The translations under genes were made by a program, and so were the position numbers. DNA of 64,000 bases from Bacteroidota bacterium (GTDB taxonomy: Bacteria; Bacteroidota; Bacteroidia; Chitinophagales; Chitinophagaceae). The first letter of the stretch is position 1. Every line of letters starts with the position of its first letter. The notes under the pieces are model-generated. The model was not told the DNA's origin. It searched no databases and saw only the letters and a list, made by a program, of their open reading frames with translations. Of the stretch, positions 41,215-50,073 are shown piece after piece. The DNA is taken from the NCBI GenBank assembly GCA_023428755.1, contig JAEYWX010000014.1, positions 115,720 through 179,719 of the forward strand, given 5' to 3'.

Positions 41215-42828
41215 ATGAAACCAATTTATTTACTGCTGCTGCTTGTTGCGGGCAGCACCCTTGTAACACAAGCACAAAAACTTTCCAAAGAAGGTACCCA
41301 TGAAATTTCGAAGAAAGCAAACAAAGGTTATTTGTACGAGCCTACGGTAGATGAAGCAAAGAACGAAGTATCGATGACCTATGTTACCAAAGCATCAGGA
41401 CGTAAAGCCAAATTTGAAACCTACAAATTTGATCTCGACTTCAACTTTAAAGGCATGGAAGAAAGTGAACAGCCACTTGAGAAGATCAAAGGTTACCGGG
41501 CTGATAAAGGAGAAGAATATACACTGAACGCCCTTACTGTGGAAACCAACTTTATGGGCACACTGGTGCTTCGCCGAAAAATATTGAACCGCAAATGGAA
41601 CTGGTTTTGGGGCGGCTATGATACGAAAGTAAAACTGGCCGAGAAACTGAAACCTAAAACCGATGATGGCGAGAAACTTTTTTACCTGGCACACACCGAG
41701 CAGGATGAGCTGGAAAGCATCCTCATTGTTGCAGGAGCGAAAGGAGCCATTCGCAGCGACCCAATGAAACAATACAAAGAAATTCATGTGATCCGGTACG
41801 ATACGGAGATGAACCGCATTAGTGATGAAACTATCAACTTCGATAAGCCACAATCAATTGTTGGCATCAGCACAGCAGATAATGATGAAGATGCAAATGC
41901 AGAAGATGATATCTTACTGTTGTTTGCACCAATGGGTGGTAAAGGAATGAAAAATATTTCGGACCCCGATCCAACCAACTACACCTATGTGCGGCTTAGC
42001 TATGATGGAAAAGTAAAGGAACGTATTGCTGTAAAATCAAAAACAGGAATTTTTAACGGAACCATGTTTGTACAATCCGGTAATGATGTGTACATCCTTG
42101 GCGCTACAGGAACGGATGATGATTATTTCAACGAAAAATTTACGGTAGCACAACCTGCTTCCGACGCAAGAGATGCACAGAGCGATGAATTTAAAGCCAA
42201 AGGTTTCCAGGTTCTGAAAATTTCAAATGGCAAAGTTGATTATGTTACCAACAATACACTGGATGATTTCGAAGCAAAAACAAAAACACCTCCTTCGCAA
42301 AAGAAAAAACCGGAATACACCGGTAAAAAATTCAGAGTATCGTCGTTGAAAATGGCACCCAATGGTGATATTTTTCTTACCGGCCAAAAGTTTCAGAAAA
42401 GCAAAAGCGGTATCAAGTACGAAGACATCATCATGATGCATTTTTCCAGCGGTGGTTCATTGAAAGCTGCATATGGCGTTCGTCGTGAAGAGAATGATAA
42501 GGAAGCGGGCATGTCGCCCAACTCACAAATGCTGGTCTTCAACAATGATGGCAGCAAAATGTATTGGATGATCATGGAAATGGCAGGCTTAAAAGCAGAA
42601 AAAGAATTAGGTGAGAGCAAATATAAATTCCTGATCTATCCCAACGTTGCTGTTGTTGATATTGCAGGAGCAAGTGTAAGTGAGTTTGTGCAGTTTGGCC
42701 AAGGTAAAACTGATTACTATGTAAATAATAAATATCCATTCCTCCCGGTTGGGAAAGGACAAGCTGTTTTTCTGGGAGAAACAAAGAGTGGAAAAACATT
42801 GTGGTTTGCAAAAATGCCACTGGAATAA
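41215..42828 (+). CDS. Large exported protein, probable beta-propeller
   Basis: Not recognised. The 537-residue protein has a signal peptide (1-20, ending TQAQ) and repeated strands with phrases such as SIVGISTADNDEDA, NDVYILGATGTDDDYF, NGDIFLTGQKFQKSKSG and DGSKMYWMIMEM, resembling PD40/kelch-type propeller blades. It has neither a T9SS C-terminal domain nor a lipobox, so it may be periplasmic. It follows the L,D-transpeptidase gene by 66 nt on the same strand and ends before a bidirectional terminator. Confidence 0.75.
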   Translation: MKPIYLLLLLVAGSTLVTQAQKLSKEGTHEISKKANKGYLYEPTVDEAKNEVSMTYVTKASGRKAKFETYKFDLDFNFKGMEESEQPLEKIKGYRADKGEEYTLNALTVETNFMGTLVLRRKILNRKWNWFWGGYDTKVKLAEKLKPKTDDGEKLFYLAHTEQDELESILIVAGAKGAIRSDPMKQYKEIHVIRYDTEMNRISDETINFDKPQSIVGISTADNDEDANAEDDILLLFAPMGGKGMKNISDPDPTNYTYVRLSYDGKVKERIAVKSKTGIFNGTMFVQSGNDVYILGATGTDDDYFNEKFTVAQPASDARDAQSDEFKAKGFQVLKISNGKVDYVTNNTLDDFEAKTKTPPSQKKKPEYTGKKFRVSSLKMAPNGDIFLTGQKFQKSKSGIKYEDIIMMHFSSGGSLKAAYGVRREENDKEAGMSPNSQMLVFNNDGSKMYWMIMEMAGLKAEKELGESKYKFLIYPNVAVVDIAGASVSEFVQFGQGKTDYYVNNKYPFLPVGKGQAVFLGETKSGKTLWFAKMPLE

Positions 42829-42886
42829 TTGATCAACGGATCAAAAAGCTTACACGGATCAAAACCCAACATCCACTTGTAAGAAA

Positions 42887-42918
42887 AAGCCCCGGCTGTA
42901 GGTTCCGGGGCTTCTCTT
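42887..42918. terminator. Bidirectional terminator
   Basis: AAGCCCCGG (42887-42895) pairs with CCGGGGCTT (42905-42913), with T- and A-rich flanks. It serves the exported protein gene and the convergent acs. Confidence 0.88.
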
Positions 42919-42919
42919 T

Positions 42920-44860
42920 TTATAACTTTCCGTTTTTAATTTCATCTACAACGCCGGGATCAAGCAAGGTACTTGTATCGCCGAGGTTACTCAGATCGTT
43001 CTCCGCTATCTTTCGTAAAATACGTCGCATGATCTTGCCACTTCTTGTTTTGGGCAAGCCACTTACAAATTGAATTTTATCAGGCTTGGCAATAGGACCA
43101 ATAATACGAGTTACTGTTTGCAGAATATCTTTTCGTGTGAGCTCTTCATCGCCATGCATATGCCCGTACACAACATAGGCATACACACCCTGTCCTTTTA
43201 CATCATGCGGATAACCAACCACCGCACTTTCCACCACACCTGCATGCATGTTTAATGCGTTTTCAATTTCTGCAGTACCTAAACGATGGCCACTTACATT
43301 CAACACATCATCCACACGTCCGGTAATGCGATAGAAACCATTTTCATCTTTCAACGCACCATCACCTGTGAAGTATAAATTTTCATAGGTGGCAAAATAA
43401 TTCGTGCGGCAACGTTCATGATCGCCATAGGTTGTGCGTAGTATGGCAGGCCATGGTGCTTTAATACAAAGATTTCCTTTTAAATGACCGTGCTCATCTT
43501 TCTCTGTTACTTCTTTTCCATTTTCATCAACCAATATTGGTTGTACGCCCGGCATAGGCAATGTAGCCCAGCTTGGTTTTGCCGGTGTAACACCTGCCAT
43601 GTTTGAAATTAAACAACCACCTGTTTCCGTTTGCCACCATGTATCAACAATGGGGCATTTTCCTTTGCCTACATGTTCATCGTACCAATGCCATGCTTCT
43701 TCATTGATTGGTTCACCAACTGTACCCAATATTTTTAATGATGAAAGATATTTTCCTTTCAATGGATCTAAACCAAAACCCATTAAACTGCGGATAGCTG
43801 TTGGTGCGGTGTACAAAATATTTACTTTGTGCTTGTCAACAATATCCCAAAAACGTCCTGCATCGGGCCAGGTAGGAATACCTTCAAACATCAGCGAAGT
43901 AGCACCTGCGCTTAATGGACCATACAAAATATAACTGTGCCCGGTGATCCATCCAATATCAGCTGTGCAAAAATGTACATCACCTTTATTATATTGAAAT
44001 GTATTTACAAACGTGTAATTAGTCCACACCATATAACCGGCACTGCTGTGCACTACACCTTTTGGTTTACCGGTAGAACCACTTGTGTAAAGAATGAACA
44101 ACGGATCTTCTGCATCCATTTCTTCGGCAGGAAAACTTACCACGCCATTTTTTTCTACCTGGTGTTCGGCATGTTCCATTTCATCTTCCCACCAAACATC
44201 TCTGCCTTTCAACATCGAAACAGGAGTTCGAGTGCGTGTATATACAATTACTTTCTTTACTGTTCGGTTGCCGATCAATGCATCATCAATTACACTCTTC
44301 AACGGAATATCTTTATTACCACGATACGCACCATCGCAGGTAACGATAAATTCGGCCTGCGCATCGTACAAACGATCAGCAATACTTTGCGCACTAAATC
44401 CGCCAAAGATCACACTGTGAATTGCACCAATGCGTGCACAACCTAACACTGCATACGCCAGCTCGGGCACCATGCCCATGTAAATACAAACACGATCGCC
44501 TTTTTTTACACCATTGTTGATCAACACTTGTGCAAACTGGCATACACGTTTGTGCAAACGGTTATACGTTACCACACGTACACGCTCTTCCGGATTGTTT
44601 GGTTCCCAGATGATAGCTGGTTTGTCGCCCATTGTTTCCAAGTGGCGATCAATGCAATTTTCGGTAATGTTCAGTTTGGCACCTTTGAACCATTCAACTT
44701 TCGGCTCTTTAAAATTCCATTCAAGAACCTTATCCCATTTTTTTCGAAATTGAAAATGTTCAGCGATAGAACCCCAGAATTCTTCCGGTTGTTCAACACT
44801 TTTTTGATAAGCAACTTTATACTCGTCGTAAGATTTAATTTGGTAAGGATATGACATCAT
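42920..44860 (-). CDS. acs: Acetyl-CoA synthetase
   Basis: Activates acetate to acetyl-CoA by way of acetyl-AMP. The 646-residue protein shows the AMP-binding core: YTSGSTGKPKGVVHS, DTWWQTETGG, YFTGDGALKDENGFYRITGRVDDVLNVSGHRLGTAEIE in successive segments, and SGLPKTRSGKIMRR with the conserved Lys that is acetylated for regulation in the family. ATG 44860 and ATG 44857 are both possible starts. It is monocistronic, with a 214-nt upstream gap facing a divergent gene. Confidence 0.96.
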   Translation of the reverse strand: MMSYPYQIKSYDEYKVAYQKSVEQPEEFWGSIAEHFQFRKKWDKVLEWNFKEPKVEWFKGAKLNITENCIDRHLETMGDKPAIIWEPNNPEERVRVVTYNRLHKRVCQFAQVLINNGVKKGDRVCIYMGMVPELAYAVLGCARIGAIHSVIFGGFSAQSIADRLYDAQAEFIVTCDGAYRGNKDIPLKSVIDDALIGNRTVKKVIVYTRTRTPVSMLKGRDVWWEDEMEHAEHQVEKNGVVSFPAEEMDAEDPLFILYTSGSTGKPKGVVHSSAGYMVWTNYTFVNTFQYNKGDVHFCTADIGWITGHSYILYGPLSAGATSLMFEGIPTWPDAGRFWDIVDKHKVNILYTAPTAIRSLMGFGLDPLKGKYLSSLKILGTVGEPINEEAWHWYDEHVGKGKCPIVDTWWQTETGGCLISNMAGVTPAKPSWATLPMPGVQPILVDENGKEVTEKDEHGHLKGNLCIKAPWPAILRTTYGDHERCRTNYFATYENLYFTGDGALKDENGFYRITGRVDDVLNVSGHRLGTAEIENALNMHAGVVESAVVGYPHDVKGQGVYAYVVYGHMHGDEELTRKDILQTVTRIIGPIAKPDKIQFVSGLPKTRSGKIMRRILRKIAENDLSNLGDTSTLLDPGVVDEIKNGKL

Positions 44861-44944
44861 TCATTATTTGGGCCATAAATATAAAAATATTGCAGCCGTA
44901 TGCAGCGAATTTTATTCAGCAATGGTCTTTTTATTGAAAGAACA

Positions 44945-45031
44945 CAGACAATACCCTATTGATCTGTTCGATGTCTGTTCATATGGTTGGTTTTTTATGA
45001 AAGCCCTTGTTGTTTAGCAAGGGCTTTTTGT
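44945..45031 (+). ncRNA. Candidate small structured RNA with its own terminator
   Basis: Between two divergent genes there is a complete terminator (45000-45029), yet no recognisable plus-strand gene lies upstream of it. Before it, ACAGACA (about 44945-44951) and TGTCTGT (about 44972-44978) can pair. Together these suggest a short RNA of about 90-140 nt, or a leader with attenuation for the CHU_C gene. A 20-codon open frame beginning near 44899 could also be a leader peptide. Speculative. Confidence 0.3.
45000..45031 (+). terminator. Orphan rho-independent terminator
   Basis: AAAGCCCTTG (45000-45009) pairs perfectly with CAAGGGCTTT (45018-45027), followed by more Ts. It lies 44 nt upstream of ATG 45075, with no gene on the plus strand before it for 2 kb. 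Confidence 0.85.
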
Positions 45032-45074
45032 TTGTAAGCATCGAATGGTTACTTTTAACCTTCTTAAGCAAACG

Positions 45075-46982
45075 ATGTTCAAAGCCACTTTTCACAAATC
45101 TTTAATAGCAGTTGTTAGTTTTTTATTGTGCACACATGTAGCAACAGCTCAGTGTTCGGGCAATGTATTGTTTTATGAAAATTTTGGTGGAGGTATCAGT
45201 TCTCCGTTAACAGGTTCACGCCTGCCACCCGGCGTTACAACTTATACATTTGATTCGTTAGGTTTTGTAGATGATGGTGAATATGGTATCCGTAAAACAA
45301 CAGCAGATATTGCTACCGGTGGCAGGCAGTTTAACGTTTGGCATATTGGCACGGATCGTTCATCGGGCGGAAATATGATGATCGTTAATGCCGATTATAC
45401 GGCAGGAAAGTTTTATGAAACAACTGTTAACAATCTATGCTCCGGATCGCAATTGTATTTTTCGGCATGGATCGCCAACCTGATACCGCTGGGTTCTTCC
45501 AATCCATTGGATCCCATTCTTCGTTTTGAGGTACGCAGTGCAACATCGGGCAATTTGATACAAGAATTTGTTACCTCCTCTATTCCACGCTTCTCCAACT
45601 TTACATGGCAACGGTATGGTTTTCCACTTGCATTACCAGCCGGCGAAACATCGGTGATCCTTCGCATTTTTAATAACCAAGTTGGCGGACTCGGGAACGA
45701 TCTTGCGTTAGATGATATTGAATTTACTTTATGTGGGCCAACTATGACCACTTCGCAAACAGGAACTTATCAGAATACAAACAATGCATGTGTTGGCAAC
45801 AATCTGCAGTTGAGTGTAAATGTAGCAGGTGGTTATTATTCAACCCCAGCTTACCAATGGCAGTTTAATAACGGCAACGGCTGGACGAATATTCCGTTTG
45901 CCAACACTACTTCCTATTCCATTACAAATGCGCAAAGCAGCGATAGCGGACAGTATCGCTTGCTGGTGGCAGAAGCGGCCAATATCAATTCGCCCAACTG
46001 CAGGGCTATTTCACCCGTGATGGATGTAAATATTTATCAGCCACAGGCACCACAACTGCTCAGCAACGCTCCGGTATGCGAAGCCACACCGCTGATCATT
46101 TATACAACCGCACAAGCATTGCAATACAACTGGTCGAAAGCTGCTGCTGTTTTTACAAATAACAACGACAGTTTAGTTTTTCCCGCCGCATCAGTTGGCG
46201 ATGGCGGCACCTATAATCTGCAGGTAATTACCAACGGCGGTTGTAGCAGTAATTCTAACATTACCGTTGCAGTGCAGTCAAATCCGTTTCAAAAACTTGT
46301 GCCCGACAACACTATTTTGTGTGATGCAGGTACACTTACAGTAGATGCACAACAAACAGTACCTGCCAGTTATTTATGGAACGATGGCTCAACCAATCCG
46401 CAACGAATCATCAGCACAACAGGCACCTACAGTTTACTTACCAGCAACAGTGTATGCAGCCGTACTGATACATTTACGATCACAAGAAATTTTACACCCA
46501 CCGTTTCACTCGGTAACGATACGACTCTTTGCTACAGCGAACACCTCATACTGAATGCCACAAATCCATTAGCTGAAAATTATTTGTGGAGCAACAATGC
46601 AACCGACAGCAGCATTACTGTAACAACTCCCGGAATTTATTCCGTTGCAGTCAGCAATTTCTGCGGCACAGCAACCGATGATGTTTTTATTGATTTCAGA
46701 GATTGTGCCGATATGATCTTTGTGCCCAACATTTTTACTCCGAATGGCGATGGATTGAATGATGTATTGAGAGCAAAAGCTTATTTCCGGATCGATTCGT
46801 TTGAGTTACGCATTTACGATCGTTGGGGCAGACATGTATTTGCTTCCAACGATATTCTTCGGGGCTGGAATGGTACCATCAGCAATCAAAAAGCTACGCC
46901 GGGCCAATATGTATGGACGCTTACCTACAAACGAAATGACAAACTGTATACCCAAAAAGGAACGGTACTTCTTGTTCCCTGA
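45075..46982 (+). CDS. T9SS type B exported protein with CHU_C gliding-motility C-terminal domain
   Basis: A 635-residue secreted protein: signal peptide (about 1-26, ending THVATAQ), an N-terminal jelly-roll-like region, Ig-like segments (around residues 220-320, with DSGQYRLLVAEA, and a later GTYNLQVITNGG), and the C-terminal CHU_C/T9SS type B domain beginning at FVPNIFTPNGDGLNDVL and ending in YTQKGTVLLVP. Such proteins use the SprF/PorP branch of T9SS and often act as adhesins. ATG 45045 is an alternative start, but 45075 fits the signal peptide better. It is followed by gldA. Confidence 0.88.
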   Translation: MFKATFHKSLIAVVSFLLCTHVATAQCSGNVLFYENFGGGISSPLTGSRLPPGVTTYTFDSLGFVDDGEYGIRKTTADIATGGRQFNVWHIGTDRSSGGNMMIVNADYTAGKFYETTVNNLCSGSQLYFSAWIANLIPLGSSNPLDPILRFEVRSATSGNLIQEFVTSSIPRFSNFTWQRYGFPLALPAGETSVILRIFNNQVGGLGNDLALDDIEFTLCGPTMTTSQTGTYQNTNNACVGNNLQLSVNVAGGYYSTPAYQWQFNNGNGWTNIPFANTTSYSITNAQSSDSGQYRLLVAEAANINSPNCRAISPVMDVNIYQPQAPQLLSNAPVCEATPLIIYTTAQALQYNWSKAAAVFTNNNDSLVFPAASVGDGGTYNLQVITNGGCSSNSNITVAVQSNPFQKLVPDNTILCDAGTLTVDAQQTVPASYLWNDGSTNPQRIISTTGTYSLLTSNSVCSRTDTFTITRNFTPTVSLGNDTTLCYSEHLILNATNPLAENYLWSNNATDSSITVTTPGIYSVAVSNFCGTATDDVFIDFRDCADMIFVPNIFTPNGDGLNDVLRAKAYFRIDSFELRIYDRWGRHVFASNDILRGWNGTISNQKATPGQYVWTLTYKRNDKLYTQKGTVLLVP

Positions 46983-47010
46983 TGCTGAACCAAGCAACTT
47001 ATATTTGCTT

Positions 47011-47018
47011 TACTTTTG
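47011..47018 (+). promoter_or_regulatory. -7 box of gldA
   Basis: TACTTTTG fits TAnnTTTG and ends 15 nt before ATG 47034. It argues against an in-frame TTG at 47016, which lies within the box. Confidence 0.45.
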
Positions 47019-47033
47019 AATCAAACATGGCGT

Positions 47034-47927
47034 ATGTCTATTGAAGTAAAGAATCTGTTGAAGATCTATGGTGAACAAAAAGCAGTGAATGAAATTTCCT
47101 TTTCTGTAAAGAAAGGTGAGATCGTTGGTTTTCTTGGGCCGAATGGTGCCGGAAAAAGTACGACCATGAAAATGATCACCGGCTACCTGCAGCCCAGCAG
47201 CGGCGAAGCCATTGTGTGTGATGTGAAAGTGAGTGAAAATCCCATCGGTACAAAACAAAAGATCGGCTACTTACCGGAGAGCAATGCCTTGTACTATGAA
47301 ATGTATGTGCGGGAGTATCTTGCTTTTATTGCGGAGGTGCATGCTGTTAATAATCCACAAGACAAAATCCAGACAGTTATTGAACAGGTGGGGTTAACAC
47401 CGGAAGCTCATAAAAAGATCGGTCAGCTTTCAAAAGGTTATAAGCAACGTGTTGGTTTGGCAGCTGCACTCATTCATGATCCTGAAGTATTGATCTTAGA
47501 TGAGCCCACCAGCGGACTTGATCCCAACCAGATCATTGAAATACGTGATGTGATCAAGCAACTTGGTCAAAACAAAACCGTTTTATTTTCTTCGCACATT
47601 TTACAGGAAGTACAAGCCATCTGCGACAGGGTAATCATTATCAACAAAGGAAGTATTGTGGCCGATGATCAACTATCGAATTTGTTGAAGAAAGTGCACG
47701 CAGGCGAAGTGATCCTTGAAATTAAAGAAGAAGTAGATGAATCGCTCTTTCAATCTATTCCAAACTGTATTCGTTTAAACAGTACTACCTGGAAATTTAA
47801 AACGGATAACCCTGATGCAGTGAAGAAACAATTGCTGCAATTATCAATCGAAAAAAATCTGAATGTGCTTTCGTTGAAGAGTGATGAGAATTCGCTGGAA
47901 GATGTGTTCAGGAGTTTGACAAACTAA
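47034..47927 (+). CDS. gldA: ABC transporter ATP-binding protein, GldA-type
   Basis: A 297-residue ATPase subunit. It has Walker A GPNGAGKST (residues 35-43), signature LSKGYKQRVG, Walker B VLILDEPTSGLDP and the H-loop SSHILQEV; the C-terminal 80 residues (HAGEVILEIKEEVDE onward) match the GldA extension. GldA works with GldF and GldG in gliding of F. johnsoniae. The permease genes are not adjacent, so an unrelated ABC-2 role is possible. Its stop overlaps the stop of the convergent DUF4126 gene. Confidence 0.87.
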   Translation: MSIEVKNLLKIYGEQKAVNEISFSVKKGEIVGFLGPNGAGKSTTMKMITGYLQPSSGEAIVCDVKVSENPIGTKQKIGYLPESNALYYEMYVREYLAFIAEVHAVNNPQDKIQTVIEQVGLTPEAHKKIGQLSKGYKQRVGLAAALIHDPEVLILDEPTSGLDPNQIIEIRDVIKQLGQNKTVLFSSHILQEVQAICDRVIIINKGSIVADDQLSNLLKKVHAGEVILEIKEEVDESLFQSIPNCIRLNSTTWKFKTDNPDAVKKQLLQLSIEKNLNVLSLKSDENSLEDVFRSLTN

Positions 47928-48496
47928 TTTCCCTGCATCAACCTCCCCACCCCTTTCATCAATATCCATCCAATCAGCAACAACATCAGCACAGCAATTA
48001 CAACCGGGATAATAAAACTAAAGATTGTGCCACTAATGGCGGCTGCATTTTCGCCTGTTGACAGTACTACGTTGCCTGTTCCGGCTGTGGTTTTTGAAGA
48101 AAACAACCGCAGCAGTCCCGTTCCGGCATGTACAGTTCCGGCAGCGCCGCCACCGGCAACGATCGCCAGTATCCATTTCAGTAACGGACTAAATTCCGTA
48201 ATCGGTAAAAAAGAAGCGGCTAACACTGTTCCTGCTGCAACAGCCAGCGGTGTTGCAATTGCATCAAGCAGATTATCGACAAACGGAATATAATACGCCC
48301 CAATTTCAATCACCGCTGCTGAGCCAAAACAAATCACAGCCGGCAGGCTTCCCATCCATTGCATATCGGCTGGCAAATTGAACCATTGCTGCCATGCAGC
48401 AAAGCTGGCACCCAGCATTGGCACAAATACACGAAAACCGCAGCAAGCACTGAGGGCAATGCCCATAGCAACAGAAGTAAGTAATGTACTGTCCAT
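47924..48496 (-). CDS. DUF4126 family membrane protein
   Basis: A 190-residue integral membrane protein with about five helices: residues 5-30 (VAMGIALSACCGFRVFVPML), 48-68, 78-100, 105-125 (GGGAAGTVHAGTG) and 158-182. The ACCGFRVFVP stretch and the glycine-rich core are typical of DUF4126. Function unknown. Its TAG stop and the gldA TAA share three bases on opposite strands, so the two genes end tail to tail with a 4-nt overlap and no terminator between. Confidence 0.85.
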   Translation of the reverse strand: MDSTLLTSVAMGIALSACCGFRVFVPMLGASFAAWQQWFNLPADMQWMGSLPAVICFGSAAVIEIGAYYIPFVDNLLDAIATPLAVAAGTVLAASFLPITEFSPLLKWILAIVAGGGAAGTVHAGTGLLRLFSSKTTAGTGNVVLSTGENAAAISGTIFSFIIPVVIAVLMLLLIGWILMKGVGRLMQGN

Positions 48497-48562
48497 ACAA
48501 TCGTTTGTTGTAGTTAAAAATAATCATTTCACTGCGCATAACTCTTTGCTGCTGCCGCTGAA

Positions 48563-48632
48563 TGTTGTTTCTTTGCAGCGCAAACAACAAAGTCAGAAAG
48601 GAGAGAAGTTTGAAAGTCCGAAAGAAAACTTC
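48563..48632. repeat. Two adjacent short inverted repeats upstream of eno
   Basis: TGTTGTTT (48563-48570) pairs with AAACAACA (48582-48589), and GAAGTTT (48605-48611) with AAACTTC (48626-48632). The second encloses CGAAAG-type units like the other short arrays in the window. No Bacteroidetes -7 box of good quality was found in this 214-nt gap. Confidence 0.5.
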
Positions 48633-48710
48633 TGCTGATCTCATCTACGGAATGAACACGATTCGGTCTTTTCTCTTCCCGACTATAACATTAACTACAA
48701 ATTGAATTTT

Positions 48711-50003
48711 ATGAGCTTTATCGCCGACATTCATGCAAGACAAATTCTCGACAGCCGTGGCAATCCAACTGTTGAAGTAGATGTAATTACCGAAAACGGA
48801 GTTCTCGGCCGTGCGGCTGTTCCAAGTGGTGCAAGCACCGGCATCCACGAAGCAGTAGAACTGCGTGATGGAGATAAAAGCAAATACATGGGGAAAGGGG
48901 TATTGAAGGCTGTGCAAAATGTAAACGAAACCATCGCCGATCAATTGATTGGGATTGATGTTACCCGCCAGGCATATATTGATTCACTTCTTTTGAAAAT
49001 TGACGGAACCGATAACAAAAGCAATCTTGGTGCAAATGCAACATTAGCGGTAAGTATGGCCGTTGCAAAAGCCGCTGCTGAAGAAAGTGGTTTGCCACTG
49101 TTCCGTTACCTCGGTGGTGTAAACAGCGCCGTATTACCTATTCCGATGATGAATATCATGAATGGTGGCGCACATGCAGACAACAAAATTGATTTCCAGG
49201 AATTCATGGTGATACCTGTTGGTGCAACTTCCTTCAGTGAAGGTTTACGTTGGGGTGTTGAAATTTTCCATCATCTGAAATCAGTATTAAAGAAAAAAGG
49301 ATTCAGTACGAACGTGGGCGATGAAGGTGGTTTCGCTCCTGAAATTCAAAGCAACGAAGAAGCCATTGAAACGGTACTGGAAGCGATTACTGCAGCCGGT
49401 TACAAACCGGGCGAACAAGTGGCGATTGGTATGGATGCTGCTTCCAGCGAAATGTACGATCACGAAACAAAAACATACAAGTTTTACAAGAGCAATCCTT
49501 CGAAAGTGATCAGCAGCGACGAAATGGTTGCTTACTGGACAGAGTGGGTAAATAAATATCCCATCATCTCCATTGAAGATGGCATGGCCGAAGAAGATTG
49601 GGATGGCTGGAAAAAACACACCGATGCAATCGGCAGCAGAATTCAGTTAGTAGGCGATGATCTGTTTGTAACCAATACAAAAATTTTAAAGAGAGGGATT
49701 GATACAGGAACAGCGAACAGCATCCTTATTAAAGTAAACCAGATCGGCACCGTTACAGAAACCATCAATGCTGTACAAATGGCGCAGAACGCCGGTTACA
49801 ATACCGTAATGAGTCACAGAAGTGGTGAAACAGAAGATACAACCATTGCAGACTTAGCGGTTGCATTGAATTGCGGACAAATTAAAACAGGTTCAGCTTC
49901 ACGTACCGATCGTATGGCGAAGTACAACCAACTGATCCGCATTGAAGAAATGCTGGGCGAGAATGCAATTTATCCGAACGGAAAGATTAAATTTGGTAAA
50001 TAG
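48711..50003 (+). CDS. eno: Enolase
   Basis: Converts 2-phosphoglycerate to phosphoenolpyruvate in glycolysis. The 430-residue protein has ARQILDSRGNPTVEVDV, SGASTGIHEAVELRD, the substrate loop, metal ligands in MDAASSEM, IEDGMAEEDW and VGDDLFVTN, and the signature ILIKVNQIGTVTET followed by SHRSGETEDTTIADLAV. ATG 48711 gives the standard MSFIADIHAR opening; an in-frame TTG 3 codons upstream was rejected. It is followed by divIC, a linkage common in Bacteroidetes. Confidence 0.97.
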   Translation: MSFIADIHARQILDSRGNPTVEVDVITENGVLGRAAVPSGASTGIHEAVELRDGDKSKYMGKGVLKAVQNVNETIADQLIGIDVTRQAYIDSLLLKIDGTDNKSNLGANATLAVSMAVAKAAAEESGLPLFRYLGGVNSAVLPIPMMNIMNGGAHADNKIDFQEFMVIPVGATSFSEGLRWGVEIFHHLKSVLKKKGFSTNVGDEGGFAPEIQSNEEAIETVLEAITAAGYKPGEQVAIGMDAASSEMYDHETKTYKFYKSNPSKVISSDEMVAYWTEWVNKYPIISIEDGMAEEDWDGWKKHTDAIGSRIQLVGDDLFVTNTKILKRGIDTGTANSILIKVNQIGTVTETINAVQMAQNAGYNTVMSHRSGETEDTTIADLAVALNCGQIKTGSASRTDRMAKYNQLIRIEEMLGENAIYPNGKIKFGK

Positions 50004-50007
50004 CAAC

Positions 50008-50057
50008 TGGTTAATGGTTCATCGTTCATGGACATTAACCATGAACGATGAACCATT
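50008..50057. repeat. Heptamer array forming a perfect inverted repeat after eno
   Basis: A 19-bp arm AATGGTTCATCGTTCATGG (50013-50031) is perfectly inverted at 50039-50057 around a 7-nt loop. Each arm is itself built of 7-mers (TGGTTAA, TGGTTCA, TCGTTCA). There is no clean T-run, so its role as terminator is doubtful. Confidence 0.85.
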
Positions 50058-50073
50058 CTTATTTTGATCGTGT

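Noticed and set aside
43937..44446. Open frame of 169 codons opposite acs.
   Set aside because: Low-complexity Cys/Ile/Thr composition typical of antisense to a coding gene; acs is intact.
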